Positions 1-8,199 are shown, counted from the first letter of the stretch. The stretch is 49,217 nucleotides of DNA from Savagea sp. (GCA_030152585.1 JASLJC010000091.1:1-49217); one strand, 5' to 3'. Notes: generated by a model not told the origin, from the sequence alone. Translations and numbers: made by a program.

Positions 1-141
1 CGCCAGCGGAATTGCGAGCTCTGAAAATCACCCAAGCAAGTTCCCGGGAAAAACTTGCTTGGGAAGTTGAAGAGCGAGCCTCACGTCTTGCATGCAAATC
101 CGAAGGAATTGTGTGAAAACCCCAACATATATTATAGAACC
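1..141 (+). repeat. Hairpin-rich intergenic repeat, copy A
   Basis: This stretch shares long blocks with 5132-5221 and with the reverse complement of 12061-12213. Common blocks are GCGAGCCTCACGTCTTGCAT and the terminal CCCCAACATATATTATAGAA. Positions 31-64 form a perfect 12-base-pair stem, CCCAAGCAAGTT against AACTTGCTTGGG. The copy runs off the left edge of the window, so its true start is unknown. The shared right-hand end, read inward as GGTTCTATAATATATG, looks like an insertion-sequence terminus. Copy C abuts an ISL3 transposase remnant, which suggests the family derives from such an element. That origin is inference. Confidence 0.8.
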
Positions 142-262
142 ATTTTTCATATGAAATGTATGAAAAGACAAAAAAAGAGAGCAGATAGTCGATAATCGTG
201 TATTAATCGTCTGTCACGCAGTATAAACTGTTCTTAAAATCGTCTTTCAAACATTAAATAAC

Positions 263-292
263 TTGCTTTAGACGTATAAATTGTACTATAAT
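263..292 (+). promoter_or_regulatory. Sigma-A promoter
   Basis: A -35 element TTGCTT (263-268) and a perfect -10 element TATAAT (287-292) are separated by 18 bases. Transcription would start near 298-300, exactly at the base of the first hairpin of the leader. Confidence 0.65.
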
Positions 293-298
293 ACAATT

Positions 299-458
299 AC
301 GAAGAATCAATCTTCGTATACTCTTCCTTTTCTACAAAATGAGACAAAAAGTCACGGTAAGAGAAAAAGATAAAACAGTCGAATATCATCCCCCTGAAGA
401 GAGCGTCTGTTTTATCTAAAAGTCATCCTGTAAGTGAAAAGGTAATAAAAATCTTCGT
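299..458 (+). promoter_or_regulatory. Structured leader RNA with competing pairings (candidate)
   Basis: ACGAAGA at 299-305 can pair with TCTTCGT at 311-317, or with a second copy of TCTTCGT at 452-458. The second copy lies just before a Shine-Dalgarno GGAG (460-463) and a TTG codon at 470. A third stem pairs 369-378 with 407-416. Alternative pairings of this kind are typical of regulatory leaders, but the sequence matches no riboswitch class known to me. Function is inference. Confidence 0.35.
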
Positions 459-469
459 TGGAGAACATT

Positions 470-697
470 TTGAAAACTTTTTCACTTCGAATTCGTTACA
501 CGATTGATCAGTACGAGGCATATGAAAATTTGACACTACTTCCTAAAATGTTGAAATGTGCATATCTGGCGGTTGCACGTAATAAAAGTCCTCATGAAGT
601 GCTGAAGAACTACTCCTTTTACGTAACGCAAAAAAGTTGCCCAACCCTGCCGGGCAACTTTTTTTGTTTGCGTAACAATTTAAGGGAAAGAAGTTAG
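470..697 (+). CDS. Doubtful small ORF crossed by a terminator
   Basis: A TTG start at 470 lies six bases after GGAG (460-463) and would give a 75-residue protein beginning MKTFSLRIRYTIDQYEAYEN. An earlier in-frame TTG at 458 is less well placed. The first 55 residues have a plausible protein composition. The last part, however, reads straight through a rho-independent terminator (631-666), so most transcripts would end before the stop codon. I recognise no family. It may be a gene whose 3' end was lost, a leader peptide, or not coding, in which case 298-666 would be a non-coding RNA. Confidence 0.25.
   Translation: MKTFSLRIRYTIDQYEAYENLTLLPKMLKCAYLAVARNKSPHEVLKNYSFYVTQKSCPTLPGNFFCLRNNLRERS
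631..666 (+). terminator. Rho-independent terminator
   Basis: A 9-base-pair GC-rich stem, AAGTTGCCC (635-643) and GGGCAACTT (652-660), is flanked by a run of A and followed by a run of T. It ends any transcript from the promoter at 263-292. Confidence 0.85.
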
Positions 698-980
698 AAG
701 TTTTAAAATGAATAGTAATTATAAGGAATAAAAGAATAGAATTCCTAAATATATATTAGATTACACCAGTGCTTTATTCTTAATTAATTCACAACTAAAG
801 ATAAAAAAGTAAGACTATTTCATTAAATAAGTCTGAAATTTGTCTAAAATATTGTAATGTGAAGAAAGTTTGAGTTATTATAACGTTACAAGTTCGATTT
901 TGACGAAGTTGTGAAAGTCGAACGAAACGTTTTACTAATATATTGATATTCCAGAAAACACTGGAAGTAGGAGGAATTTT
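698..980. other. AT-rich upstream region of the aldehyde dehydrogenase gene
   Basis: This region is very AT-rich and has no ORF. Just before the start codon a small stem TTCCAG/CTGGAA (951-966) sits next to the Shine-Dalgarno AGGAGG (969-974). I could not place a convincing sigma-A promoter or a known operator, so regulation of the downstream gene is not visible. Confidence 0.4.
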
Positions 981-2507
981 ATGTCAACAGTATACGCAAA
1001 TCCGAATACAGAAGGCGCAGTCGTCGACTTCAAAGAACAATATGGGAACTACATCGGTGGAGAATGGGTAGCACCGGTAAAAGGACAATATTTCGAAAAT
1101 AAAACACCGGTAACAGGTGAAGTCTTTACACGTATTCCACGTTCAACACCGGAAGATATTGAGCTCGCATTAGATGCAGCACATAAAGCAAAAGACGCAT
1201 GGGGTAAAATGTCGGTGACGGAACGTTCAAACATTTTATTCAAAATTGCAGATCGTATCGACGAAAACGTTGAAAAAATCGCAGTCGCTGAAACATGGGA
1301 TAACGGAAAACCTATTCGCGAAACATTAAACGCGGACATTCCACTCGCAGCAGATCACTTCCGTTATTTCGCAAGTGCAATGCGTGCACAAGAAGGTGGC
1401 ATTAGTGAAGTAGATAACGACACAGTAGCGTACCACTTCCACGAGCCAATCGGGGTAGTAGGACAAATTATTCCTTGGAACTTCCCACTTTTAATGGGCG
1501 CATGGAAAATTGCACCAGCACTCGCAGCAGGTAACTGTATCGTTTTAAAACCAGCTGAACAAACACCAGCTTCTATTCTCGTATTAATGGAAGTCATCGG
1601 TGACTTATTACCACCAGGTGTATTAAACATCGTAAACGGATTCGGAGCAGAAGCAGGTAAAGCGCTCGCAACGAACCCACGTATCGGTAAAATTGCATTC
1701 ACAGGTGCGACGACGACAGGTCGTTTAATTATGCAATATGCAACAGAAAACATCATTCCAGTTACACTCGAACTCGGTGGTAAATCACCAAACATCTTCT
1801 TCAAAGACGTCATGGACGAAGATGACGGTTTCTTAGATAAAGCAATCGAAGGTATGCTTCTTTTCGCCTTTAACCAAGGGGAAGTATGTACATGTCCTTC
1901 ACGTGCATTAATTCACGAAGACATTTACGACGAATTTATGGAACGTGCGTTAAAACGTATGAAAGAAATTAAATTTGGTAACCCACTCGATACAGCAACG
2001 ATGGTTGGTGCACAAGCATCGAATGAGCAAAAAGAAAAAATCTTAAGCTACATCGAACTCGGTAAAGAAGAAGGCGCAGAGTGCTTAATCGGTGGAAATG
2101 AAAATAAATTCGACGAAGCATTTGAAGGCGGATATTATATCGAGCCTACAATCTTCAAAGGTCATAACAAAATGCGTCTATTCCAAGAAGAGATTTTCGG
2201 ACCTGTTCTTGCAGTGACAACATTTAAAGACTTCGACGAAGCAATCGAAATTGCAAACGACACATTATACGGTCTTGGCGCAGGTGTTTGGACACGTCAA
2301 ATGAATACCGCATACCGTGCAGGACGTGCAATTCAAGCGGGACGTATTTGGACGAACACATATCACCAGTACCCTGCTCACGTAGCATTCGGTGGATACA
2401 AACTTTCAGGTATCGGACGCGAAAACCATTTAATGATGCTCGGACATTACCAACAAACGAAAGCATTACTCGTAAGCTATTCAGAAGAATCACAAGGTTT
2501 ATTTTAA
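981..2507 (+). CDS. NAD(P)-dependent aldehyde dehydrogenase (AldB/ExaC type)
   Basis: The 508-residue protein is a full-length member of the aldehyde dehydrogenase superfamily, which oxidises aldehydes to carboxylic acids with NAD(P)+. The catalytic cysteine lies in FNQGEVCTCPSR at Cys303. The general base is in VTLELGGKSPNIFF at Glu264, and the cofactor-binding PWNFP and GNCIVLKPAEQTP segments are intact. The long N-terminus and the motif GEVCTCPSR resemble AldB and ExaC, which act on acetaldehyde and related short aldehydes. The ATG at 981 follows a strong AGGAGG. A DUF779 gene follows 30 bases downstream, a very common pairing for this subgroup. Exact substrate is not certain; the family call is firm. 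Confidence 0.93.
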   Translation: MSTVYANPNTEGAVVDFKEQYGNYIGGEWVAPVKGQYFENKTPVTGEVFTRIPRSTPEDIELALDAAHKAKDAWGKMSVTERSNILFKIADRIDENVEKIAVAETWDNGKPIRETLNADIPLAADHFRYFASAMRAQEGGISEVDNDTVAYHFHEPIGVVGQIIPWNFPLLMGAWKIAPALAAGNCIVLKPAEQTPASILVLMEVIGDLLPPGVLNIVNGFGAEAGKALATNPRIGKIAFTGATTTGRLIMQYATENIIPVTLELGGKSPNIFFKDVMDEDDGFLDKAIEGMLLFAFNQGEVCTCPSRALIHEDIYDEFMERALKRMKEIKFGNPLDTATMVGAQASNEQKEKILSYIELGKEEGAECLIGGNENKFDEAFEGGYYIEPTIFKGHNKMRLFQEEIFGPVLAVTTFKDFDEAIEIANDTLYGLGAGVWTRQMNTAYRAGRAIQAGRIWTNTYHQYPAHVAFGGYKLSGIGRENHLMMLGHYQQTKALLVSYSEESQGLF

Positions 2508-2537
2508 GTAACATCGATCGTGAAAGCGAGGCGGACT

Positions 2538-2906
2538 ATGGACGTTCAACGTGTTGTCGCGACTGAAGAAGCAGAACAACTCATGCAAAGTTTAAAAGAA
2601 AAGTATGGCGACCTTTTATTTCACCAATCTGGTGGATGTTGTGAAGGATCTGTACCGATGTGTTTTGAAAAAAACGGTTTTTACGTCGGAAGTCAAGACG
2701 TCTTACTCGGATATTTAGACGAAGATACACCGTTTTATATGCATAAAAGTCAATTTGAATATTGGAAACATACACAATTGATCATTGACGTCGCAGAAGG
2801 AACGGACGGTACTTTTTCTATCGAAAATTCAGAGAACCGACATTTCGTTATGCGTTCTCGTGTATTTACGGCAGAAGAAAATGCCATTTTACAAGAAGAA
2901 GAATAA
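2538..2906 (+). CDS. DUF779 family protein
   Basis: This 122-residue protein carries the family hallmarks FHQSGGCCEGSVPMC near the N-terminus, then DVLLGYLD, PFYM and QFEYWKHTQLIIDV. The reading frame is open from a GTG at 2520. The ATG at 2538, preceded by GAGG at a normal distance, gives the usual family start MDVQRVVATEEAE. DUF779 genes regularly follow aldehyde dehydrogenases of the AldB/ExaC type, as here, so co-transcription and an accessory role are likely. The biochemical function is unknown. The paired cysteines in SGGCC could bind a metal, but that is inference. Confidence 0.9.
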   Translation: MDVQRVVATEEAEQLMQSLKEKYGDLLFHQSGGCCEGSVPMCFEKNGFYVGSQDVLLGYLDEDTPFYMHKSQFEYWKHTQLIIDVAEGTDGTFSIENSENRHFVMRSRVFTAEENAILQEEE

Positions 2907-2919
2907 AGCCATTTTAACG

Positions 2920-2956
2920 AAGAGAGCTCAAGTTTATCATTTGAGCTCTCTTTTTA
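2920..2956. terminator. Bidirectional terminator
   Basis: An 11-base-pair stem AGAGAGCTCAA (2921-2931) and TTGAGCTCTCT (2941-2951) is flanked by A- and T-rich runs. It serves the DUF779 gene on the plus strand. The convergent DCC gene ends inside its right arm, so it may serve both genes. Confidence 0.85.
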
Positions 2957-3379
2957 TGGCGTCATAAAAGGGATAAGGGCGTCGGCTTCATAAAGAAAAC
3001 GTCGTTGAATAGAAGGTGGATAAAGAATGCATCTTTTTTGCTTGCCAAATAGTCGGTAACGGTACCGCGCAACGATTCGATAGAAGAAATGTCGAAGGGG
3101 ACGAGGAATCCAACGGGTTATACGTAAGAGACGATACGGATAAGGGAAGGAATCGAGTAAACGAATGACAGCATCACTATAAAGAAAAGCGACACCCTTT
3201 TCGATGACAATTAACGAGTCTGTTTTCGGTGGAATTGAAAACGTTTTCAAAACTTTTTCGCCAATCGGACTTTGTAAGGGGGCGAAAAAAACATCTCGTT
3301 TTTTATCATATCGTAAAGTCCATCGAACCGCGCTATTACACATTGCACACGTCCCATCGAACAACATTAACCGTTTCAA
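2954..3379 (-). CDS. DCC family thiol-disulfide oxidoreductase (DUF393, YuxK-like)
   Basis: The 141-residue protein starts MKRLMLFDGTCAMCNSAVRW, with the family's DxxCxxC active site in FDGTCAMCN at about residues 8-14. The central segment with PLQSPIGEKVL, DSLIVIE and the basic stretch RITRWIPRPLRHFFYRIVARYRYRLFG is typical of the DUF393/DCC group, whose thioredoxin-like proteins are predicted to act in disulfide exchange. No signal peptide is visible, so a cytoplasmic or membrane-peripheral location is expected. It is convergent with the DUF779 gene and divergent from bioY. Physiological partners are unknown. Confidence 0.85.
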   Translation of the reverse strand: MKRLMLFDGTCAMCNSAVRWTLRYDKKRDVFFAPLQSPIGEKVLKTFSIPPKTDSLIVIEKGVAFLYSDAVIRLLDSFPYPYRLLRITRWIPRPLRHFFYRIVARYRYRLFGKQKRCILYPPSIQRRFLYEADALIPFMTP

Positions 3380-3429
3380 AATATCACCATTCTTTCATTA
3401 CATAATAGGTTAACTAAATAAAAAAACTG

Positions 3430-3458
3430 TTGACACATAATGTGTTAACTTATAAAGT
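3430..3458 (+). promoter_or_regulatory. bioY promoter
   Basis: A perfect -35 TTGACA (3430-3435) is followed after 17 bases by TAAAGT (3453-3458). The start point would fall in the BirA-like operator just downstream, a usual arrangement for repression. Confidence 0.6.
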
Positions 3459-3473
3459 GAATATATTAACATA
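3441..3473. promoter_or_regulatory. BirA-like operator of the bioYB operon
   Basis: Two inverted half-sites, TGTGTTAAC (3441-3449) and TTAACATA (3466-3473), are separated by 16 bases and overlap the -10 region. A further GTTAAC lies upstream at about 3409-3414. GTTAAC-type half-sites about 15 bases apart are the known architecture of BirA operators in Firmicutes. Biotin repression of bioY-bioB is inferred from this. Confidence 0.6.
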
Positions 3474-3502
3474 AACAAATCGGATTGAAGGGGGATTTTA
3501 TT

Positions 3503-4093
3503 ATGACAACGATGACAGCGCCTACATCGACGAAAAATAAATTACGCACGGTCGATTTAGCTTATGCTGCTGTATTCGCAGCATTAATGATGATCGGTGC
3601 AAATATTGTATCATTCATGCCATTTTTCGTCATTGCAGGAGTACCGATTACGTTACAAACATTTTTCGCCGTATTAGCAGGGGTATTATTAGGAAGTCGC
3701 CTCGGTGCGATATCTATGACTGTATACATGTTGATCGGTTTAATCGGTCTACCCGTATTCGCTCAATTTAAAGGTGGATTTGCAATGGCAATGGCACCGA
3801 CATTCGGTTTTATCGTATCATTCATATTCGTCGCGTGGATTGTCGGAAAAATGGTTGAAAATAAAAAAGATATAAAAACGTTTATTATCGCAGCACTCGT
3901 CGGAACAGCAATCAATTACGTATTCGGTACAACGTGGATGTACTTGAATTTAAAATATGTCATGAATGTAGACATTACATATTTACTCGCATGGGTACCG
4001 ATGATGGCACCGTTACCGAAAGATATTATTTTAGCTGTATTTGCAGGGATTTTCGGATTACGCATGAAAAAAACGTTACGTATAGGGAGATGA
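3503..4093 (+). CDS. bioY: Biotin ECF transporter S component BioY
   Basis: The 196-residue integral membrane protein has about six hydrophobic segments and the BioY signatures GVPITLQTFFAVLAGVLLGSR and GRLGAISMTVYMLIGLIGLPVFA-like sequence. It is the substrate-binding subunit of a biotin energy-coupling-factor transporter, working with a shared T subunit and ATPases that are not next to it. The ATG at 3503 follows GGGGGA at good spacing, so I prefer it over the in-frame TTG at 3485. Its stop overlaps the start region of bioB, so the two genes form one operon. Regulation by BirA is likely from the upstream operator. Confidence 0.95.
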   Translation: MTTMTAPTSTKNKLRTVDLAYAAVFAALMMIGANIVSFMPFFVIAGVPITLQTFFAVLAGVLLGSRLGAISMTVYMLIGLIGLPVFAQFKGGFAMAMAPTFGFIVSFIFVAWIVGKMVENKKDIKTFIIAALVGTAINYVFGTTWMYLNLKYVMNVDITYLLAWVPMMAPLPKDIILAVFAGIFGLRMKKTLRIGR

Positions 4094-4098
4094 CGGAT

Positions 4099-5127
4099 AT
4101 GGGATTACATTATGAACAGTTAGCAACAGCTGTATTGTCGGGACACGAAATAACAGATGAAGAAGCCTATGCTATTTTGACGACACCAAACCGTGATATT
4201 TTGAAATTACTCGACGGTGCGTATACGATCCGCCATCATTATTTTGGCAATCGCGTCAAATTAAATATGATCATTAATACGAAATCGGGCATGTGCCAAG
4301 AAAATTGTGGATATTGTTCACAGTCATCGATTTCGGAAGCACCGATTGAAAAATATCGGATGATGACGAAAGAACAAATCGTCGCTGGTGCTGAACGTGC
4401 CGCTCAAAACAACGCAGGAACGTATTGTATCGTCGCAAGTGGTCGGGGGCCTCAACGACGAGAACTCGAAACGGTCATTGCGTCCGTTAAAGAAATTAAA
4501 GAAAAACATGAAGATATGACGATCTGTGCTTGTCTCGGTATTTTAAAACCAGAACAAGCGGCTTTATTAAAAGAAGCCGGTGTAGACCGTTACAATCATA
4601 ATTTAAATACATCTGAACAACATCACCCGAACATTACGACGTCGCATACGTACGATGATCGCGTTCGAACGGTAAATTATGCAAAAGAAGCCGGTATTTC
4701 ACCTTGCTCAGGTGTTATCGTCGGAATGGGTGAAACGTACGAAGATGTAATCGATATTGCTCGTAGTTTAAAAGCATTAGATGCCGATTCGATTCCTGTG
4801 AACTTTTTAAACGCGATTGATGGTACGCCACTAGAAGGAATGGATGAGCTCGATCCGATGTACAATTTAAAAGTACTGGCATTATTCCGTTACATTAATC
4901 CGACGAAAGAGATTCGTGTATCAGGTGGACGGGAAGTGAACTTAAGAAGTTTACAAGCGATGAGCTTATATCCAGCGAATGCATTATTTGTTGGAGACTA
5001 CTTAACGACAGCCGGTCAAGAAAACAACTCTGATATCCAAATGATTGAAGATCTCGGATTTGAAATTGACCATACGCCATTTGAACGACGAGAACCGATG
5101 ACGTCATCTTGTTGTAGCACCTCTTAA
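4099..5127 (+). CDS. bioB: Biotin synthase
   Basis: The 342-residue radical SAM enzyme inserts sulfur into dethiobiotin. The SAM cluster motif CxxxCxxC is present as CQENCGYC (Cys66, Cys70 and Cys73 with this start). Other family motifs follow: YNHNLNTSEQHHPNITTSHTYDDR and GGREVNLRSLQ, the latter with the arginine that binds the second FeS cluster. The ATG at 4099 has GGGAG about nine bases upstream; an ATG at 4090 overlaps the bioY stop and lies too close to that site. No bioF, bioA, bioD or bioW gene is nearby. The operon therefore joins uptake to the last biosynthetic step. Confidence 0.96.
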   Translation: MGLHYEQLATAVLSGHEITDEEAYAILTTPNRDILKLLDGAYTIRHHYFGNRVKLNMIINTKSGMCQENCGYCSQSSISEAPIEKYRMMTKEQIVAGAERAAQNNAGTYCIVASGRGPQRRELETVIASVKEIKEKHEDMTICACLGILKPEQAALLKEAGVDRYNHNLNTSEQHHPNITTSHTYDDRVRTVNYAKEAGISPCSGVIVGMGETYEDVIDIARSLKALDADSIPVNFLNAIDGTPLEGMDELDPMYNLKVLALFRYINPTKEIRVSGGREVNLRSLQAMSLYPANALFVGDYLTTAGQENNSDIQMIEDLGFEIDHTPFERREPMTSSCCSTS

Positions 5128-5131
5128 GCTA

Positions 5132-5221
5132 AAAATTTGCTTGGGGATCAGGTAGCGAGCCTCACGTCTTGCATGCAGGCATGCGGAATGGTGTAGAAAC
5201 CCCAACATATATTATAGAACC
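5132..5221 (+). repeat. Hairpin-rich intergenic repeat, copy B (half length)
   Basis: This copy carries only the right half of the family: a degenerate TTGCTTGGGG, then GCGAGCCTCACGTCTTGCAT and the common terminus ending ATATATTATAGAACC. It starts about five bases after the bioB stop codon and ends exactly at the bioB terminator. The left palindromic arm seen in copies A and C is missing. Confidence 0.8.
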
Positions 5222-5224
5222 GAA

Positions 5225-5264
5225 AAAAGACACTGGAATGATTGATCATTCCAGTGTCTTTCGT
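5225..5264. terminator. Terminator between bioB and the convergent membrane-protein gene
   Basis: A perfect stem of about 15 base pairs, AAGACACTGGAATGA with TCATTCCAGTGTCTT, is preceded by a run of A and followed by TTTCG. It separates bioB from the minus-strand gene ending at 5300 and can work in both directions. Confidence 0.85.
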
Positions 5265-5299
5265 TGTGTAGAAATCGTTTCGTTTCAGCCTCATGTCGT

Positions 5300-7036
5300 T
5301 CAAGGGGCTTTTGGGAGCGACAATGTTTCGTTGACGAGTGTTTGAACAGGTAAAAACAATTCTTCTGTATTTTGATACGTCACATGTAATGTATCGCCGA
5401 CTTCTGTATAAATGGCGAGTGGTTCAACTTCTGTTGAAATTAAAAAGCTTTGACCGTTCGTCGCTAAAATCGACACGATGACTTCATTACTGTTTACTTC
5501 TTTATAAACACGTTGGACTTGAATCGTCGCTGTTTTTTCTTCCGCTTTCGATGAAGCATTCACACTACTACCACCGCGCTGTAACGCTGTTTTGTACAGT
5601 TTTAGTGCTCCGTTTGGTGAGTCGGCATACGCTGAAATTTCAGGGTTTGCAGCAGAGACGATGAAGTAATTTTGTAAAAAGCCGTTCGAATCCATTACCG
5701 GCGTAAGCCAGCTCGCTTCTCCATAGAAATTGTAAAGGACTGGCATTTGCCCTTTCCATTTTTTCTCGATAAATTTCTTTTCAATAATTTGAAGTGCCCC
5801 TTGTGAATCCATATACGACTCTTCTAAATTACCAGTATAGTACGTTCCTTTACCTGTTCTTCCGTCCGTTAAAGAATAACCGAGCATCGAATCGACGCCT
5901 TCTTTCGGACTTGTAAAGTCAGTGAAGTAATACATATGTCCCGTTTCATCAAAGACCGGGCTAACGTTTGCTTCAGTTCCTTCGTCTGAAGGAAGTTTGA
6001 CGTCCTTTTTACCGAAAATCGAGTTCCAAAAACCGTGGATATATTTTCCGTAGTAACTATTTTGTAAACTGACCGCTTCAGGTGCAACGGCGCCATTAAT
6101 GAAAGAAGGAATATCTTTCATCGCATATTTCGTTACTTTTCCGTTCGCTGGATCGAGCATGACGATACCTTTTGCATCGAATCCGTCACGTGCAGAAATA
6201 AATGAACCGTATGAACGAATATAATACGGTTTTCCTTCATCGTTTACTTCTAATTGTGGTTTACCGTAAAAAATAAGCTCTGGATATTGCATACGCATAT
6301 GACGTGTAACTTCTTTATGTAAATAAGAAGAAGGAGTATACGTCATTTCAAATGGATAAAACTTTGGATTTGCTGCTGAGTCTGTCGCGCTCATCATGAA
6401 ATAACCCGGAACAGATTTTCCTTTGAACCATTTGAAAAAGCCAGAAAATTCAACAGGTGCGACGTAAACGAAATCGTCACCTACTTTTTGAATTTGTAAT
6501 TCCCCGAGTTCATAAAAGCTCGTATTCGGTACTTGTCCGAACGCTTTTTTCATTTTATTGCGAACAAATTTTGGCGGAACGCTCGCTGGTTTTTTCGTCT
6601 CATCGAACGCTTCGATTTCGACTTGTTGTTTCATCTCAACGGATTCGTATTTGTCGTTCGCGTTAAATAACGGCGCCGACCATAAATAAATAGCGAAGAG
6701 GAAGAAAGCGATAAAACCGATTCCTTTGAATCCTTGCTCTTTTCCTGTACTCAATAATGAGCCGAGTAGAAAGAGAACGAGAAAGATCATGGTTAATGAA
6801 GATAAATTTCGGTCAAGATTCGTTATGAAATAAAAGAGAAAAATGCTGATAGCCATCACAATCGTCGTTCCGATAATATAGCGAACGCGGTATTTGTTAA
6901 AACGAGAAGCAAAATCGAATGACAATTGTTCTTCCTCTCGTTGGGGTGTTTCTTTTTGTGTTACGGTCGTCAATGGGACGAGAATAAGTGCGGCAATGAA
7001 ACCGACGATAAGTGAGAATAATAATAAATGAACCAT
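5300..7036 (-). CDS. Membrane-anchored protein of unknown function (578 residues)
   Basis: I do not recognise a named family. The first 130 or so residues contain about four hydrophobic segments: residues 5-25, then around 53-72, 80-93 and 104-120. They are separated by short charged loops. A hydrophilic domain of about 450 residues follows, with several tryptophan- and tyrosine-rich stretches such as FSGFFKWFKGKSVPGYFMMS and GKYIHGFWNSIFG. It has no cysteine-based or enzyme motif that I can see. The end of the chain resembles a small beta-barrel domain. A membrane anchor with one large, probably extracytoplasmic, domain is likely. It is transcribed away from yybS and may share the intergenic region holding DnaA boxes. 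Confidence 0.75.
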   Translation of the reverse strand: MVHLLLFSLIVGFIAALILVPLTTVTQKETPQREEEQLSFDFASRFNKYRVRYIIGTTIVMAISIFLFYFITNLDRNLSSLTMIFLVLFLLGSLLSTGKEQGFKGIGFIAFFLFAIYLWSAPLFNANDKYESVEMKQQVEIEAFDETKKPASVPPKFVRNKMKKAFGQVPNTSFYELGELQIQKVGDDFVYVAPVEFSGFFKWFKGKSVPGYFMMSATDSAANPKFYPFEMTYTPSSYLHKEVTRHMRMQYPELIFYGKPQLEVNDEGKPYYIRSYGSFISARDGFDAKGIVMLDPANGKVTKYAMKDIPSFINGAVAPEAVSLQNSYYGKYIHGFWNSIFGKKDVKLPSDEGTEANVSPVFDETGHMYYFTDFTSPKEGVDSMLGYSLTDGRTGKGTYYTGNLEESYMDSQGALQIIEKKFIEKKWKGQMPVLYNFYGEASWLTPVMDSNGFLQNYFIVSAANPEISAYADSPNGALKLYKTALQRGGSSVNASSKAEEKTATIQVQRVYKEVNSNEVIVSILATNGQSFLISTEVEPLAIYTEVGDTLHVTYQNTEELFLPVQTLVNETLSLPKAP

Positions 7037-7137
7037 AATAAAACTCCTTTCGTAATCGTTTCTTTTTACGTGTGACTTGTTGAAAAAGTTTCACTCTCAG
7101 CGGACAATCGTTTTAAAATATCTTCGACTAGAAAAAG

Positions 7138-7165
7138 TTATCCACAACGAAACGGTTGTGGATGA
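7138..7165. promoter_or_regulatory. DnaA-box pair 1 (before yybS)
   Basis: A perfect DnaA box TTATCCACA (7138-7146) faces an inverted box TGTGGATGA (7157-7165, one mismatch). The two arms also form a 9-base-pair hairpin. The pair lies between the divergent membrane-protein gene and yybS. It is one of five such loci in the window. Confidence 0.7.
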
Positions 7166-7272
7166 TTTGGAGTGAGAGGACTCTTCTTTTCACGTATCAT
7201 TCCTCGTGATACAATAATGAAACATGTTCTGTTGAAAGCGAACGAATCGTGAAAAAAGAGAGGAGTTTTAAT

Positions 7273-8199
7273 ATGCAAGCGAATACGCGAAAAATAAGTG
7301 AAGGCGCTATGATGATTGCGCTTTTTACGATATTCTTTTTTATAACGGTATACATACCGGTTCTCGGTTTTGCGACTTTTTTCTTCATTCCGTTGCCGAT
7401 CTTTTTATACCGGTTGCGTTATGATCGAAAAGCGACAATATTTGTCGCCATCGTTGCTACGATTGTCGGTACAATGATTAGCGGTGTACTATCTGCTCCT
7501 TTCGTACTTATGTTTAGCTTAATTGGATGGGCAATCGGTGAAAATGTCGCCGCAGGAAAATCGAAATTAGCGACGGTCATGTCTGTTGCGACAATTTTTT
7601 TAATTACACTCGTTATTGTTTACGTATTGACGATACAACTGTTTAATATTAACGCAGTAGATCAACTGCAAGATATGTGGAAAACGCAACAAGCTGAAAC
7701 GACAGAACTATTGAAAAAGTCCGGCGCTTGGTCGAAAGAAGCGGAACAATCGATGAACGACTCCATCGTATATATTACTCAAACGTTACCGTCAATTTTC
7801 ATTATGTCCGGGATAGCGGTCGGTTTTATAATCGTCGTTTTAAACTTTTGGTTAGCGAAAAAACTGCGGCATGACGTTCCACGGTTCGGTAAGTTTAGTA
7901 CGATGTTATTGCCGATGTCGGTCGTATTCATTTATGCCGTATTGTTACTCATCGCTTTATTTGGGGGGATTGATGAGTCGTCACAATGGTATTTGATGTT
8001 ATTAAATGCGACGGTCATATTCCGTGCACTCTTTTTCATACAAGGATTAGCGTTTATTAAATTTATGACGGAACATTTCGACGTCAACAAAGGGTTAACA
8101 GTTATTCTTTTTGTAATAGCGGTTATTTTCAACCCGTTAACGGTCTTGCTCGGGATTTTAGATATCGGTTTCCGTCGTTCATGGGTACAAAAAAAGTAA
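7273..8199 (+). CDS. yybS: DUF2232 membrane protein YybS
   Basis: The 308-residue protein is almost entirely hydrophobic, with about eight predicted membrane segments and the N-terminal ISEGAMMIALFTIFFF signature of YybS/DUF2232. A short amphipathic, glutamine-rich loop lies near residues 130-165. The ATG at 7273 follows AGGAG at normal spacing, so the in-frame GTG at 7249 is not used. The gene is directly upstream of gdpP, as in Bacillus subtilis (yybS-gdpP-rplI-dnaC), which supports the assignment. The molecular function is not established; some relatives look like ECF-type substrate-binding membrane proteins. Confidence 0.9.
   Translation: MQANTRKISEGAMMIALFTIFFFITVYIPVLGFATFFFIPLPIFLYRLRYDRKATIFVAIVATIVGTMISGVLSAPFVLMFSLIGWAIGENVAAGKSKLATVMSVATIFLITLVIVYVLTIQLFNINAVDQLQDMWKTQQAETTELLKKSGAWSKEAEQSMNDSIVYITQTLPSIFIMSGIAVGFIIVVLNFWLAKKLRHDVPRFGKFSTMLLPMSVVFIYAVLLLIALFGGIDESSQWYLMLLNATVIFRALFFIQGLAFIKFMTEHFDVNKGLTVILFVIAVIFNPLTVLLGILDIGFRRSWVQKK

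Larger units (their letters stand above)
142..469. other. Intergenic region with promoter and structured leader
   Basis: This gap of about 330 bases has no convincing gene. It contains a good sigma-A promoter (263-292). The expected transcript would begin near 298 with a 7-base-pair hairpin (299-317) and carry a second stem formed by GATAAAACAG at 369-378 and CTGTTTTATC at 407-416. The sequence before the promoter (142-262) shows nothing that I recognise. Confidence 0.6.

Noticed and set aside
298..666. A tmRNA, 6S RNA or RNase P RNA at the left edge.
   Set aside because: The size would fit, but none of the conserved sequences of these RNAs is present.
1049..1813. Long minus-strand open frames opposite the aldehyde dehydrogenase gene.
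   Set aside because: They lack ribosome binding sites and have no recognisable protein content; the plus-strand gene fully explains the codon pattern.
3236..3249. TGAAAACGTTTTCA, a perfect cre-type palindrome.
   Set aside because: It lies in the middle of the DCC coding sequence, about 130 bases inside the gene, where the codons KTFS explain it. A CcpA role there is possible but not supported.
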